Source: Alphaproteobacteria bacterium
Lineage (GTDB): Bacteria; Pseudomonadota; Alphaproteobacteria; Rhizobiales; Xanthobacteraceae
Length of the DNA: 64,000 nucleotides
Assembly (NCBI GenBank): GCA_005884685.1
Contig: VBAH01000028.1
Coordinates: 186,001 to 250,000 of the forward strand
Direction: 5' to 3'
Shown here: positions 8,989 through 18,759 of the stretch, one piece after another
Layout: each line of letters begins with the position of its first letter
How positions within the stretch are numbered: the first letter of the stretch is position 1
The notes under the pieces: generated by a model
What the model saw: only the letters and a program-made list of their open reading frames with translations
The model's database searches: none
What the model was told of the DNA's origin: nothing
Position numbers and translations under genes: made by a program

Positions 8989-10076
8989 TCTCCCTGTTCG
9001 ACCGCCTCGCCCGGCCGCTGTTGCGCACGCTCGATCCCGAAACCGCGCACGCGTTGGCGCTCCATGCGTTGAAGCTGGCGCCCGTCCCGAGCCCCGCACC
9101 GGACGACGAGAAGCTGGGCGTGCAGGCGTTCGGGCTCGCGTTCCCGAATCCGGTCGGGCTTGCGGCCGGCTTCGACAAGAACGCCGAGGTGACCGACGCG
9201 CTGCTCCGGCTCGGCTTCGGCTTCGTGGAGGCGGGCGGCGTGACGCCGAAACCGCAGCCCGGCAATCCGCGCCCGCGGCTGTTTCGCCTCGATGCCGACG
9301 AGGGCGTGATCAACCGGTTCGGCTTCAACAGCGAGGGCCTCGAGGCCGTGGCACGGCGCTTGGCGGCCCGCGCCGGCATCCCCGGCATCGTCGGCATCAA
9401 TCTCGGTTCCAACAAGGATGCGGTCGACCGCGCTGCCGACTACGTGGCCTGTATCGAGGCGCTCGCGCCGCACGTGGGCTTTCTGACGGTCAACATTTCG
9501 TCGCCGAATACAGCAGGCTTGCGCGATCTGCAGCAGGCGAGCGCGCTCGACGATCTGCTGGCGCGCGTGATCGATGCGCGCGAGCGCGCCGCGATCGGGA
9601 ACAAGCCCAGGCCGTTGCTGCTCAAGATCGCGCCCGACCTGACGCTCGGCGATCTCGACGACGTGGTCGGCCTCGCGCGCCGCCACCGCATCGACGGCAT
9701 GATCGTCGGCAACACCACGGTCACGCGGCCGAACCTGCGCGACAGCGCGCAGGCGAAACAGCAGGGCGGGCTGTCGGGACGGCCGCTGTTCCCGCTCTCC
9801 ACCCGCATGCTGGCAGAAACTTACGTGCGTGCCGAAGGCGCATTCCCGCTGATCGGCGTGGGCGGCGTCGATTCCGGCGCGGCCGCATTCGCCAAGATCA
9901 AGGCGGGCGCAAGCCTGATCCAGCTTTACTCCGGGCTGATCTTCCGCGGCGTCGGCCTGATCGGCGCCATCAAGAAGGACCTGCTCGATTTCCTGCGAGT
10001 CGGGCGGCTCGATCAGCTTGCCGACGCGGTCGGCCGCGACGCCGCGGCGGTCACGGCGGAGCCGTGGCCGGGTTGA
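8985..10076 (+). CDS. pyrD: Dihydroorotate dehydrogenase (quinone), class 2
   Basis: This 363-aa enzyme oxidises dihydroorotate to orotate in pyrimidine synthesis, using quinone at the inner membrane. The class 2 N-terminal amphipathic segment ([19 protein letters not shown]) is present. FMN-site blocks include AAGFDKNAE and [10 protein letters not shown], and the catalytic-serine loop NISSPNT is at 170-176. VGGVDS and the phosphate-binding C-terminal glycine motifs are also present. The GTG start at 8985 overlaps the DUF952 stop. The protein is full length. Confidence 0.96.
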   Translation: MISLFDRLARPLLRTLDPETAHALALHALKLAPVPSPAPDDEKLGVQAFGLAFPNPVGLAAGFDKNAEVTDALLRLGFGFVEAGGVTPKPQPGNPRPRLFRLDADEGVINRFGFNSEGLEAVARRLAARAGIPGIVGINLGSNKDAVDRAADYVACIEALAPHVGFLTVNISSPNTAGLRDLQQASALDDLLARVIDARERAAIGNKPRPLLLKIAPDLTLGDLDDVVGLARRHRIDGMIVGNTTVTRPNLRDSAQAKQQGGLSGRPLFPLSTRMLAETYVRAEGAFPLIGVGGVDSGAAAFAKIKAGASLIQLYSGLIFRGVGLIGAIKKDLLDFLRVGRLDQLADAVGRDAAAVTAEPWPG

Positions 10077-10118
10077 TAACTGTTATTGGCCTGCTATCTT
10101 GGCGTTGAGGAGAGCGAT

Positions 10119-10376
10119 ATGCCGAACAGCGTCGACCTCGGAAAGCCATTGGAAAAGTTCGTAACCGGCTTGGTGAAATCCGGGCGGTACAATTCCAAGA
10201 GCGAAGTGCTGCGTGAAGGAGTCCGCCTGATCCAGGAGCGCGAGACGCGTCTTGCGGTGCTCGACGGCGCGATCACGCGCGGACTCGCGGACGCCGAAGC
10301 TGGCCGGCTCAAACCCGCCGCACAAGTCTTCGACCGGCTCGAAGCAAAATATCGCGCCCTGGCGAAAGCCAAATGA
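10119..10376 (+). CDS. parD: ParD-family antitoxin
   Basis: An 85-aa protein with the ribbon-helix-helix ParD/CC2985 pattern: MPNSVDLGKPLEKFVTGLV, then SGRYNSKSEVLREGVRLI. An acidic/basic C-terminal tail would bind the toxin. ATG at 10119 is preceded by GAGGAGA at 10107-10113. It lies 9 bp upstream of the ParE toxin, the usual antitoxin-first order. It probably represses its own operon. Confidence 0.9.
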   Translation: MPNSVDLGKPLEKFVTGLVKSGRYNSKSEVLREGVRLIQERETRLAVLDGAITRGLADAEAGRLKPAAQVFDRLEAKYRALAKAK

Positions 10377-10385
10377 CCGAGTTGC

Positions 10386-10685
10386 ATGATCGTACGGCTC
10401 ACACAGGCTGCGGAAGCGGACCTTGAGGGGATCGGCGACTGGATCGCGCAGGACAATCCCCTGCGCGCTGCAGCCTTTGTTGCCGAGTTGCGGGATGCCT
10501 GCAGTACGCTCGCGCAATTGCCTGAAGGGTATGCGCTAATTCCCCGCTATGAACGTACTGGCGTGCACCGCCGGGTTTACGGCAACTACTTGATCTTCCA
10601 TCGGATCAGCGACGACGGGATCGAGGTGTTGCACGTACTTCACGGCGCACGCGACTATGAAGCCATTCTTTTTCCCGGTGGCTGA
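10386..10685 (+). CDS. parE: ParE/RelE-superfamily toxin
   Basis: A 99-aa protein matching the ParE pattern: VRLTQAAEADLEGIGDWIA at the N-terminus, NPLRAAAFV, then RRVYGNYLIFHRI and VLHVLHGARDYE at the C-terminus. Characterised ParE toxins inhibit DNA gyrase; RelE relatives cleave mRNA, and the motifs here favour ParE. The frame is intact, so the module could be active. The 3' end overlaps the convergent MATE gene by 31 bp. Confidence 0.9.
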   Translation: MIVRLTQAAEADLEGIGDWIAQDNPLRAAAFVAELRDACSTLAQLPEGYALIPRYERTGVHRRVYGNYLIFHRISDDGIEVLHVLHGARDYEAILFPGG

Positions 10686-12019
10686 CCGGATCCGAACGTC
10701 GCGCGCGCGAGCGCCGGATAGCGCGCGGCCTGCAGCGCGCCCCGTGCGCCGAAGAACGTGAGGATCGCGATCCATAAGCCGGCATTCCCGAGCGGCCGCG
10801 TGAGCCACCACGCCGCGAAATAGAGCACGATCGTCACCAGCATCAGGTTGCGCATGTCGCGCGTCCAGGTCGCGCCGATGTAGATGCCGTCATAGGTGAA
10901 CGCGAACACGCCGATGACGGAGGCGAGCGCCGCGTAGACGAGATAGTCGCGCGCCGCGGCCCGCACCTCCGGGCTTGCCGTCATCAGGTCGATGAGCTGC
11001 GGCCCGAACCAGAGCAGCGCCGCGGTCGCCGCGATGCCGAAGCCGAATCCCCAAGCGAGCGAAAGCCGGGCCGAGCGCGAGAACGCCCGCGCGTCACGCG
11101 CGCCGGTCGCGCGGCCGCAAAGTTGTTCGGCGGCCATGGCAAAGCCATCGAGAAAGAACGCGCCGACCAGCATCAGGTTGTGCAGCACCGAATTCGCCGC
11201 CAGCACGACGTCGCCCGAGCGCGCGCCCTGCGCGGCGAAGAAGCCCCAGGCGAGGATCAGCGCGGCGGTGCGGATCAGGATGTCGCGGTTGACTACGAAC
11301 AGGTGCAGCAGGCGCGCGCGGTTGAATACTTGCGCCGCATCGGGCATGCCTGCCCCGACGATGCGCAGTGCGACGACGAAGCCCGCCATCGTTCCGGCCG
11401 CTTCGGCTGCGATCGCGGCGACGGCCGCGCCGGACACGCCGAAGTTCAACCGCAGGACCAGCAATGCGGTCACCGCGAGATTGACCAGGTTGATGACGAC
11501 CTGCAGCGCAAGCGCCGTCCTGGCGCGCGCGAGGCCGACGAACCAGCCGAACAGCACGTAGTTCGCCAACGCAAAGGGCGCCGACCAGATGCGGATCGCG
11601 AAATAAGTCTCGGCGGCGCGCGTCACCTCCGCGCTCGCGCCCATCAGCCGGTAGATCGCCGCGGCAAGCGGCACCTGCAGGAGGATCAGCGCAAGGCCGA
11701 TTGCGGCCGCGACCATCATGGCGCGTGCCAGCGTCGCGCGCTCTTCCGCGACATCGCCGGCGCCAAGCGCCTGCGCGGTGAGCGCGACGGTGCTCATGCG
11801 CAAGAACGCGAACAGCCAGAACAGGCAGTCGAACACCACCGACGACATCGCGACCGCGCCGAGCAGATGCGCCTCGCCGAGCCGCCCGATCACGCCGGTC
11901 GCGACCACGCCGATCAGCGGGGTGGTGGCGTTCGACAGCGTCATCGGAACCGCGATCGCCAGCACGCGGGCGTGCGTGACGGTCTGGCTCGGCGGAGGTT
12001 CGTGTGCGTTCACACGCAT
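10655..12019 (-). CDS. MATE family efflux transporter (DinF-like)
   Basis: A 454-aa integral membrane protein with about 12 hydrophobic segments arranged as two MatE halves. Family hallmarks include NATTPLIGVVATGVIGRLG in the first helices and a second half beginning near the FAMAAEQLCGRATGA segment. MATE proteins expel cationic drugs or metabolites using Na+ or H+ gradients; the DinF branch is suggested by general resemblance only. ATG at 12019. It is a single gene, convergent with parE. Confidence 0.9.
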   Translation of the reverse strand: MRVNAHEPPPSQTVTHARVLAIAVPMTLSNATTPLIGVVATGVIGRLGEAHLLGAVAMSSVVFDCLFWLFAFLRMSTVALTAQALGAGDVAEERATLARAMMVAAAIGLALILLQVPLAAAIYRLMGASAEVTRAAETYFAIRIWSAPFALANYVLFGWFVGLARARTALALQVVINLVNLAVTALLVLRLNFGVSGAAVAAIAAEAAGTMAGFVVALRIVGAGMPDAAQVFNRARLLHLFVVNRDILIRTAALILAWGFFAAQGARSGDVVLAANSVLHNLMLVGAFFLDGFAMAAEQLCGRATGARDARAFSRSARLSLAWGFGFGIAATAALLWFGPQLIDLMTASPEVRAAARDYLVYAALASVIGVFAFTYDGIYIGATWTRDMRNLMLVTIVLYFAAWWLTRPLGNAGLWIAILTFFGARGALQAARYPALARATFGSGQPPGKRMAS

Positions 12020-12087
12020 GACCTAGCAGGGCGCGCGATCGGAACGCCAATCGATTTGCCGAATGCGAGCCCCGCGTTTCGGTGATG

Positions 12088-12133
12088 GCATGATCCCGAA
12101 AAGTGGGAACCGGTTTTCGGAATCAGATCATGC
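12088..12133. repeat. Rhizobial GATCATGC palindromic repeat, copy A
   Basis: The outer arms GCATGATC and GATCATGC enclose a second stem CCGAAAA/TTTTCGG. Copies B (55421-55467) and C (63671-63720) keep both stems with different inner bases, so the fold is conserved. It sits between the MATE and DUF6460 genes. Confidence 0.8.
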
Positions 12134-12138
12134 GCAAA

Positions 12139-12426
12139 CTAGCGCGCGCGCATGAAACGCAGGATCAGCCAGATCGGAACGACGATGATGGCGCCCAGCA
12201 GGAAATAGCGCCACACCCAGCGCACCGCGTCGAAGCCCATGTCCCACACGGCCTGGACGATGCGGCGGATGCTTTCGATGATATTGCCCGGGTCGAAGCC
12301 GAGCGCGTGCAGGATCACGCCGACGAGGACGCACAGCAGGATGAGGCGGAACGCGACCGACAGCGGCGGGCCGCCGAGAAAGCGATTGGCGGCGTAGCGC
12401 CGCTGGTCCTGAAGGCGATCACTCAT
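12139..12426 (-). CDS. Small membrane protein, DUF6460-like
   Basis: A 95-aa protein with two hydrophobic segments (about residues 24-42 and 74-92) separated by an amphipathic stretch (NIIESIRRIVQAVWDMGFDAVRW). It resembles the DUF6460 proteins of Hyphomicrobiales, which have no known function. ATG at 12426 is chosen because the frame upstream runs into the DNA ligase gene antisense to no purpose. The gene lies 22 bp downstream of the ligase stop and may be cotranscribed with it. Confidence 0.75.
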   Translation of the reverse strand: MSDRLQDQRRYAANRFLGGPPLSVAFRLILLCVLVGVILHALGFDPGNIIESIRRIVQAVWDMGFDAVRWVWRYFLLGAIIVVPIWLILRFMRAR

Positions 12427-12448
12427 GTTGTGCTCCTGCCGCACACTA

Positions 12449-14152
12449 TCATGAATCGGCACCGGCAGAAGCGGCCCGCGCGAGCGGGCGCACCGAGGTC
12501 GCGGCGTCTTCGCTGCGCAGCATGGTCTGCAACGTCTCCAGCCGGTCGGCTTCGTGCGGCGGCTTGTCCCAGCGCAGCCGGCTGATGCGCGGGAAGCGCA
12601 TCGCGATGCCGGATTTATGGCGGCCGGAACGCTGCAGCCCCTCGAACGCGACCTCCAGCACCAGCCCTTTTGCGGCATCGTGCACAACCTCGCGGACCGG
12701 CCCGAAGCGGTTGATCGTGTTGTTGCGGACGAACCTGTCGATGTCGTTCAGCTCTTCGTCGGTGAAGCCGAAATAGGCCTTGCCGACCGGCACCAGCTCG
12801 TCGCCGTTCTCGCCCGCGGTCCACACGCCGAACGTATAGTCGGAATAGAACGACGAGCGCTTGCCGCTGCCGCGCTGGGCATACATCAACACGGCATCGA
12901 TCACATGCGGATCGCGCTTCCATTTCCACCACAGTCCCTTCGGCCGTCCGGGCAGGTAGCGCGCGTCCAGCCGTTTGAGCATGACGCCTTCGACCGCCTC
13001 CGCATCCCCGCCCGCGCCGGCCGCCGCCGGATCGGCGCGCGCGGCAATCAGCTCGTCCCACGTCGAGAAGGGCACCAGCGGCGAAATATCGACGCGCGCG
13101 TGATCGAGGCGATCCACCAGCTGCTCCAGCCGCGCGCGACGTTCGGCGAATGGAAGCTCGCGAAGGTCCTCGCCGTTTTCGGCGAGCAGGTCGTAGGCGC
13201 GCAGATGCGCCGGGAATTCCTCCAGCAGCTTCGCATTCACGGTTTTGCGATTGAGGCGCTGCTGCAGCACGTTGAACGACTGCACGCGGCCGTCGCGCAG
13301 GATCAGCAATTCGCCGTCGATCGCGCCGTCGACCGTCAGCGCGTCGGTGAGGTCTGGAAACGAGGCGGAAATCTCTTCGCCGGTGCGCGAGTAGAGCCGC
13401 GCGACGCGTCTGCCGTTTGCTTCTCCGGCGACCGCCTGCACGCGGGTGCCGTCCCATTTCCATTCGGCCGCGAAGTGCGACGGATCGAGCGCGGCAAGGT
13501 CCGCCTCCTCGATCGCGTGGCTGAGCATCACCGGATGGAACGGCGCAGGATCGACATTGACCGGCTTCCCGGCGCGGCCCTCGATCCAGGCGAACAGCTC
13601 GGTGTAGGGCGGCTTCAGGCCGGGCCACACCAGTTCGATCTCGTCGGGAGCCTTGTCGCCGAGCGCCGCCACTGCGGTCTTGGCAAGCCGCGCCGAAACC
13701 CCGATGCGCAAGCTACCGGTGACGAGCTTGAGCAGGGCCCACCGGCCGGTCTCGTCGAGAGCATCGAGCCAGGCGGCAAGCTGCGCCGGCAGGTCGGACT
13801 TGCCGAGCGAGGCGAGGGTGGTGACGACGTTTGAAAGAGATGACGTAGCCGCAAGCGTGGTGCGCTCCCCTCCACCCACGCGCGCCGGCCACATCAGCGC
13901 GACCGTCTCCGATAAATCCCCCACATAGTCCCACGACAGTTCGAACAGCACCGGATCGGCGCGCTCGGCGATCAGTGCGCGGATGATATTCGGCTTGGCG
14001 TGGCGGAACGAGAGCGCGCCGGTGATCGCTGCGAGCGCGTAGCCGCGCTCCGGATCGGGCGTGTCGCGGAAATAGCCGGTCATCAGCCGCAGCTTGCCGT
14101 TGCGGCTCGGCTCATAGGCGAGGCGGTCGAGGAGCGCGGCGAAGCGGTTCAT
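12449..14152 (-). CDS. Ligase-associated cluster ATP-dependent DNA ligase
   Basis: A 567-aa ATP-dependent DNA ligase. An N-terminal ligase domain is followed by the nucleotidyltransferase core with motif I EWKWDG (Lys232 as the AMP-accepting lysine), DGELLI (motif III region), EGVMLKR (motif IV) and WWKWKRD (motif V). An OB-fold C-terminus ends the protein. It belongs to the family encoded with an MBL-fold exonuclease, an Lhr-like helicase and a phosphoesterase, thought to repair DNA damage. Its start overlaps the exonuclease stop by 4 bp, so the two are coupled. Confidence 0.93.
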   Translation of the reverse strand: MNRFAALLDRLAYEPSRNGKLRLMTGYFRDTPDPERGYALAAITGALSFRHAKPNIIRALIAERADPVLFELSWDYVGDLSETVALMWPARVGGGERTTLAATSSLSNVVTTLASLGKSDLPAQLAAWLDALDETGRWALLKLVTGSLRIGVSARLAKTAVAALGDKAPDEIELVWPGLKPPYTELFAWIEGRAGKPVNVDPAPFHPVMLSHAIEEADLAALDPSHFAAEWKWDGTRVQAVAGEANGRRVARLYSRTGEEISASFPDLTDALTVDGAIDGELLILRDGRVQSFNVLQQRLNRKTVNAKLLEEFPAHLRAYDLLAENGEDLRELPFAERRARLEQLVDRLDHARVDISPLVPFSTWDELIAARADPAAAGAGGDAEAVEGVMLKRLDARYLPGRPKGLWWKWKRDPHVIDAVLMYAQRGSGKRSSFYSDYTFGVWTAGENGDELVPVGKAYFGFTDEELNDIDRFVRNNTINRFGPVREVVHDAAKGLVLEVAFEGLQRSGRHKSGIAMRFPRISRLRWDKPPHEADRLETLQTMLRSEDAATSVRPLARAASAGADS

Positions 14153-15207
14153 GCTTCCGCCTCGGCCGATGCGATTTCGGCGGCGCCTTCGTCCTCATCG
14201 CCATACCCAACGATATTCAGCGGCCGCGCCGCCAGCCCTTTCATGGTGCACCAGTGCACCAGCGCTTCCTCCGCGCCGTGCGTGACCCAAACCTGCGATG
14301 CGCCGGTCGCCGCGATGGTGGCGGTGAGGCCGTCCCAGTCGGCGTGATCCGATATGACCAGCGGCAGTTCGACGCCCCGCTGTCGCGCCCGCGCACGCAC
14401 CCGCATCCAGCCGGACGCGAAGGCCGAAACCGGATCGGGGAAGCGCCGTGTCCAGCGGTCCTGCAGCGAGGAGGGTGGGCAGAGCGCAATCGTGCCGGCC
14501 AGCTCGGCTTTTTTCGCGTCGCGCACGAGGCGCAAGTCGCCGAGATCGATCCCGCGCGAGGCGTAGTAGCGCGTGATCGCCTCCATCGCGCCGTGGAGAT
14601 AGATCGGCTTGTCGTAACCGGCCGCGCGAATCATTGCGATCACGCGCTGCGCCTTGCCGAGCGAATAGGCGCCGAGGAGATGCGCGCGCTCGGGAAACAG
14701 CGCGACCGAGTTCAGCAGCTTGGCGATCTCGGCACGCGGATCGCCATGGCGGAAGACAGGAAGCCCAAACGTCGCCTCGGTGATGAAGGCATCGCACCGG
14801 ACAAGCTCGAAGGCCAGGCAGGTCGGGTCCGCCACGTCCTTGTAGTCGCCCGACGCGACCACCCGCACGGCGTTCGCTGCGACGCAGATCTGCGCCGATC
14901 CGAGCACGTGACCCGCCGGGTGGAACGACACCTCCGTCCTGCCGAGCTTCAGCGCCTCGCCGTAGCGGATCGCCTGCGTCGACCCGGCGAAATCGTCGCC
15001 GTAGCGCAACCGCATCATGTCGAGGGTTTCTTGCGTCGCCAGCACCGCGCCGTGGCCCGCGCGCGCATGATCCGAATGCCCGTGCGTGATCAGCGCGCGC
15101 TCGACCGGCCGCACCGGATCGATGTGGAAGCCGCCGATCTGGCTGCACAGGCCGGCCGCCGTGGGCTTCAAAATGTCCTCCGGACGCATGGCCTTGAGAT
15201 ATGCCAT
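14149..15207 (-). CDS. Ligase-associated DNA exonuclease (metallo-beta-lactamase fold)
   Basis: A 352-aa MBL-fold nuclease with beta-CASP features of the type formerly called mRNA 3'-end processing factor. The metal site is THGHSDH (His42, His44, Asp46, His47), with PAGHVLGSAQI following and FITEATFGLP in the middle. In this gene neighbourhood the family is treated as a DNA exonuclease partner of the ligase. The start is ATG at 15207; Met7 (15189) would also fit. Only 28 bp separate it from the divergent methyltransferase start, so the promoters must overlap the coding ends. Confidence 0.92.
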   Translation of the reverse strand: MAYLKAMRPEDILKPTAAGLCSQIGGFHIDPVRPVERALITHGHSDHARAGHGAVLATQETLDMMRLRYGDDFAGSTQAIRYGEALKLGRTEVSFHPAGHVLGSAQICVAANAVRVVASGDYKDVADPTCLAFELVRCDAFITEATFGLPVFRHGDPRAEIAKLLNSVALFPERAHLLGAYSLGKAQRVIAMIRAAGYDKPIYLHGAMEAITRYYASRGIDLGDLRLVRDAKKAELAGTIALCPPSSLQDRWTRRFPDPVSAFASGWMRVRARARQRGVELPLVISDHADWDGLTATIAATGASQVWVTHGAEEALVHWCTMKGLAARPLNIVGYGDEDEGAAEIASAEAEA

Positions 15208-15235
15208 ATCGGCGGCATTGCCATTCGAGGCGCGC

Positions 15236-16147
15236 GTGACTCTTCCGCTTTTTGTCAGCTCGGGTGATTTGATCGCCGACCGGCGATACGACTTGGCGCG
15301 CGCCTACGCGACGGACGGCGATCTTGCGGCCGCGGCCGATCTGTTCGCGCAAGCGGTGGAACTTAGCCCCCGCTTTGCCTCGGCGTGGTTTGCGCTGGGC
15401 GAAACACGCGAGGCGCTGGGCGACCGCGCCGGCGCGCGCGCCGCGTTCGAACAGGCCCGCAATGCGGACCCTGAGGATCGTCACGGCGCTGCGTTGCATC
15501 TCGCGCGGCTCGGCGCGGCCGATCCGGCGACCGCCGCGCTGCACGGCTATGTGCGCACCCTGTTCGACCAGTACGCACCGCGCTTCGACCGCGCGCTCGC
15601 GGACCTGTCGTATTCGGCGCCCGTCCTGTTGCGCGACGCCGTCACGGCCCATGGCCGGCGTTTCGGCACTATGCTCGACCTCGGCTGCGGCACCGGGCTC
15701 GCGGGCTTTGCGTTCCGGCCGCATGTGGATTGGCTGATCGGGGTCGATCTCTCGCCGAAGATGATCGAAGAGGCGCGCAAGAAGGGCCTCTATGACCGGC
15801 TCACCGTCGGCGACATCGCGGAATACCTTGCCGAACAGCGTGCCGGGAAGGAGGCCTTTCATCTGGTGATCGCCGCGGATGTGTTTGCCTATGTGGCGGA
15901 CCTGGCCGAAATATGCCGCGCGGTAGCGGAGGTGCTCAGCGTCGGCGGGCTGTTCGGCTTCACGGTCGAGACGCACGAGGGGGAAGGGGCGATCGTCGGC
16001 GGGAAAATGCGCTATGCGCACGGCGCCGAATTCGTCCGTGCCGCCGTAAAGGGTGCGGGCCTGACCTTGCTGGAACTCGAAGCCGCATCCTCGCGCACGG
16101 AAAACCGCGTTCCGGTTCCCGGCCTGCTGGTGTTGTCGCGGCGATGA
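15236..16147 (+). CDS. TPR-containing SAM-dependent methyltransferase
   Basis: A 303-aa protein. Residues about 15-85 form two to three TPR units (YDLARAYATDGDLAAAADLF..., AWFALGETREALGDRAGAR). A class I methyltransferase follows with motif I LDLGCGTGLAG (147-157), the GVDLSPKMIEEAR motif II region and VIAADVFAYV. The GTG at 15236 has GAGG 5 nt upstream. It lies 31 bp before the Lhr-like helicase on the same strand and divergently from the exonuclease, so it appears part of the repair locus. The methyl acceptor is unknown. Confidence 0.85.
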   Translation: MTLPLFVSSGDLIADRRYDLARAYATDGDLAAAADLFAQAVELSPRFASAWFALGETREALGDRAGARAAFEQARNADPEDRHGAALHLARLGAADPATAALHGYVRTLFDQYAPRFDRALADLSYSAPVLLRDAVTAHGRRFGTMLDLGCGTGLAGFAFRPHVDWLIGVDLSPKMIEEARKKGLYDRLTVGDIAEYLAEQRAGKEAFHLVIAADVFAYVADLAEICRAVAEVLSVGGLFGFTVETHEGEGAIVGGKMRYAHGAEFVRAAVKGAGLTLLELEAASSRTENRVPVPGLLVLSRR

Positions 16148-16178
16148 CAAGCCGCCTGCCGGGCGTTACCTCTGCGGT

Positions 16179-18716
16179 GTGCTGACGCTCGAGAAACCGC
16201 AGACCGCTGAGCTGCCGGACGTCTTCACGCGCTGGTTTTCGGCGCGTGGCTGGGTGCCGCGCGCGCATCAGCTTGAATTGCTGCGCCTCGCGCACGCCGG
16301 CCGCTCCGCGCTGCTGATCGCGCCGACCGGGGCCGGCAAGACGCTGGCGGGGTTTCTGCCGACATTGGTGGAGTTGAGTCCCGAAAAGCCGCCTGCCACC
16401 GCCAAGAAACTCGTCTCCACCGGCCGGGGCATCCGTCGCGCGGGCGGCCTGCACACGCTCTACATTTCCCCGCTCAAGGCGCTCGCGGTCGACATCGCAC
16501 GCAATCTCGAGCGCCCCGTCGCCGAGATGCATCTCCCGATCCGCATCGAGACGCGCACCGGCGACACGCCTGCCTCCAAGCGCCAGCGCCAGCGGCGCGA
16601 TCCACCCGACATCCTGCTCACCACGCCCGAGCAGCTCGCGCTGCTGCTCGCCTCCGACGACGCGCCATTTCTCTTCGGGTCGCTCAAGCGCGTGATCCTC
16701 GACGAGCTGCATTCGCTGGTGATGTCGAAGCGCGGCGACCTCCTGTCGCTCGGCCTCGCGCGGCTGTTCACGATCACGCCGGGCCTCGCCACGATCGGCC
16801 TCTCGGCGACCGTTGCCGAGCCCGACGACCTGCGCCGCTATCTGGTGCCGCAGCGCGGCGCCGACGCGATGGCCGGTCTCGTGCTCGCGGAGCCCGGCGC
16901 CGCTCCCGACCTCACCATGCTGGATACCGCCGAGAAGCTTCCCTGGGCCGGCCATTCGGCGCGTCACGCGCTCGGCGAGATTTACCGCCTGATCAAGCGC
17001 CACAACATGTCGCTGATCTTCGTCAACACGCGCAGCCAGGCGGAGGCGATCTTCCAGCAGCTCTGGGGCATGAACGACGACAATCTCGCGATCGCTTTGC
17101 ATCACGGCTCGCTCGATGTGGCGCAGCGCCGCCGGGTCGAGGACGCGATGGCGGCCGGCCGGTTGCAGGCGGTGGTCGCGACTTCGTCGCTCGACCTCGG
17201 CATCGACTGGGGCGACGTCGATCTGGTGATCAATGTCGGCGCGCCGAAGGGCGCCTCGCGCCTCCTGCAGCGCATCGGCCGCGCCAATCACCGCATGGAC
17301 GAACCGTCGAAAGGCGTGCTGGTGCCGGCCAACCGCTTCGAGGTGCTGGAGTGCCGCGCCGCGATCGATGCCGTCGCGGCGAATGCGCAGGATACGCCGC
17401 CGTTGCGCGTAGGCGCGCTCGACGTGCTGGCCCAGCACGTGCTCGGTTGCGCCTGCGGCGTGCCGTTTCTCGCCGAGGAGCTGTTCGCCGAGGTGAGAAC
17501 CGCCGCGCCTTACGCGGGTCTCACGCGCGCCGACTTCGACGCGACGATCGATTTCGTCGCGACCGGCGGCTATGCGCTGAAATCCTATGAGCGCTTCGCG
17601 AAAATCAAACAAACCAAGGACGGCAAATGGCGCATCGCGCATCCGCGCGTCGCGCAGCAGTATCGCATGAATGTCGGCACCATCGTGGAGGCCGACATGA
17701 TCAAGGTGCGGCTCGTGCGCTCGCGCGCCTCGAAGCTGATCCCGCGCGGCGGGCGCCTGCTGGGCCAGGTCGAGGAATATTTCATCGAGACGCTCACGCC
17801 CGGCGACACCTTCGTGTTCGCCGGCGAAGTCCTGAAATACGAGGCGCTGGTCGAGGACGAGGCCTATGTCTCGCGCTCGCATGACCCCGATCCGAAAGTG
17901 CCGTCCTACGAGGGCGGCAAGTTCCCGCTCTCGACTTATCTCGCCGATCGTGTGCGCGGCATCCTCGCCGACCATGACGCCTGGCGCGCGCTGCCCGATC
18001 AGGTGCGCGAGTGGCTGGAGATCCAGGAAGACCGCTCGCGCCTGCCGGGCAAGCGCGAGCTTCTGGTCGAGACATTTCCGCGCGCCGCGAAGTACTACCT
18101 CATCTGCTATCCGTTCGAGGGCCGGCTCGCGCACCAGACGCTCGGCATGCTGCTGACGCGGCGGCTCGAACGGGCACGCATGCGTCCGCTCGGCTTCGTG
18201 GCGAACGAATACGCGCTTGCCGTGTGGGGCCTGCGCGATGTGGCGTTTGCGATCGAGCGGGGCGAGCTTTCGCTCGAGGCGCTGTTCGATCAGGACATGC
18301 TCGGCGACGATCTCGAAGCCTGGCTTGCGGAGTCCGCACTGATGAAGCGCACCTTCCGCAACTGCGCGATCATTGCCGGCCTGATCGAGCGGCGCTTCCC
18401 CGGCGAGGAGAAAAGCCGGCGTCAGATGACGATCTCGACCGATCTCGTCTACGATGTGCTGCGCAAGCACCAGCCCGACCATCTGCTGCTGCGCGCGGCC
18501 TATGCGGACGCCGCGTCAGGCCTGCTCGACGTGCGCCGCGTCTCCGCAATGCTGGCGCGCGTGCACGGCCGCATCACGCATAATCCGCTCGATCACGTTT
18601 CGCCGCTGGCGGTGCCGGTGATGCTCGAGATCGGCCGGGAGATGGTCTACGGCGAGGCCTCCGACGCGCTACTGGCGGAAGCGGAGGCGCAGCTGATCAA
18701 GGAGGCGATGGGCTGA
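16179..18716 (+). CDS. Ligase-associated DExH-box helicase (Lhr family)
   Basis: An 845-aa SF2 helicase. Walker A is TGAGKT (50-55) and the DExH box is DELH in VILDELHSL. GLSATV (motif III), the VATSSLDLGIDWGDVD (motif V) region and QRIGRANHR (motif VI) follow, then an Lhr winged-helix and C-terminal region. It is the translocase of the ligase/exonuclease/PdeM set. The start is GTG at 16179; no ATG is near. The last 198 bp of this gene (codons for GLLDV to the stop) are duplicated at 20283-20480. Confidence 0.93.
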   Translation: MLTLEKPQTAELPDVFTRWFSARGWVPRAHQLELLRLAHAGRSALLIAPTGAGKTLAGFLPTLVELSPEKPPATAKKLVSTGRGIRRAGGLHTLYISPLKALAVDIARNLERPVAEMHLPIRIETRTGDTPASKRQRQRRDPPDILLTTPEQLALLLASDDAPFLFGSLKRVILDELHSLVMSKRGDLLSLGLARLFTITPGLATIGLSATVAEPDDLRRYLVPQRGADAMAGLVLAEPGAAPDLTMLDTAEKLPWAGHSARHALGEIYRLIKRHNMSLIFVNTRSQAEAIFQQLWGMNDDNLAIALHHGSLDVAQRRRVEDAMAAGRLQAVVATSSLDLGIDWGDVDLVINVGAPKGASRLLQRIGRANHRMDEPSKGVLVPANRFEVLECRAAIDAVAANAQDTPPLRVGALDVLAQHVLGCACGVPFLAEELFAEVRTAAPYAGLTRADFDATIDFVATGGYALKSYERFAKIKQTKDGKWRIAHPRVAQQYRMNVGTIVEADMIKVRLVRSRASKLIPRGGRLLGQVEEYFIETLTPGDTFVFAGEVLKYEALVEDEAYVSRSHDPDPKVPSYEGGKFPLSTYLADRVRGILADHDAWRALPDQVREWLEIQEDRSRLPGKRELLVETFPRAAKYYLICYPFEGRLAHQTLGMLLTRRLERARMRPLGFVANEYALAVWGLRDVAFAIERGELSLEALFDQDMLGDDLEAWLAESALMKRTFRNCAIIAGLIERRFPGEEKSRRQMTISTDLVYDVLRKHQPDHLLLRAAYADAASGLLDVRRVSAMLARVHGRITHNPLDHVSPLAVPVMLEIGREMVYGEASDALLAEAEAQLIKEAMG
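18519..18716 (+). repeat. 198-bp direct repeat, copy 1 (functional helicase 3' end)
   Basis: By direct alignment this stretch matches 20283-20480 at 196 of 198 positions. The two differences (CGG/CGC and CTA/CTG) are both silent in the helicase frame. The repeats bracket the haem-motif gene. Confidence 0.95.
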
Positions 18717-18759
18717 GTCCGGGCCGTTCACTGTGATTGGCCGGACACCCAGCGTTATT

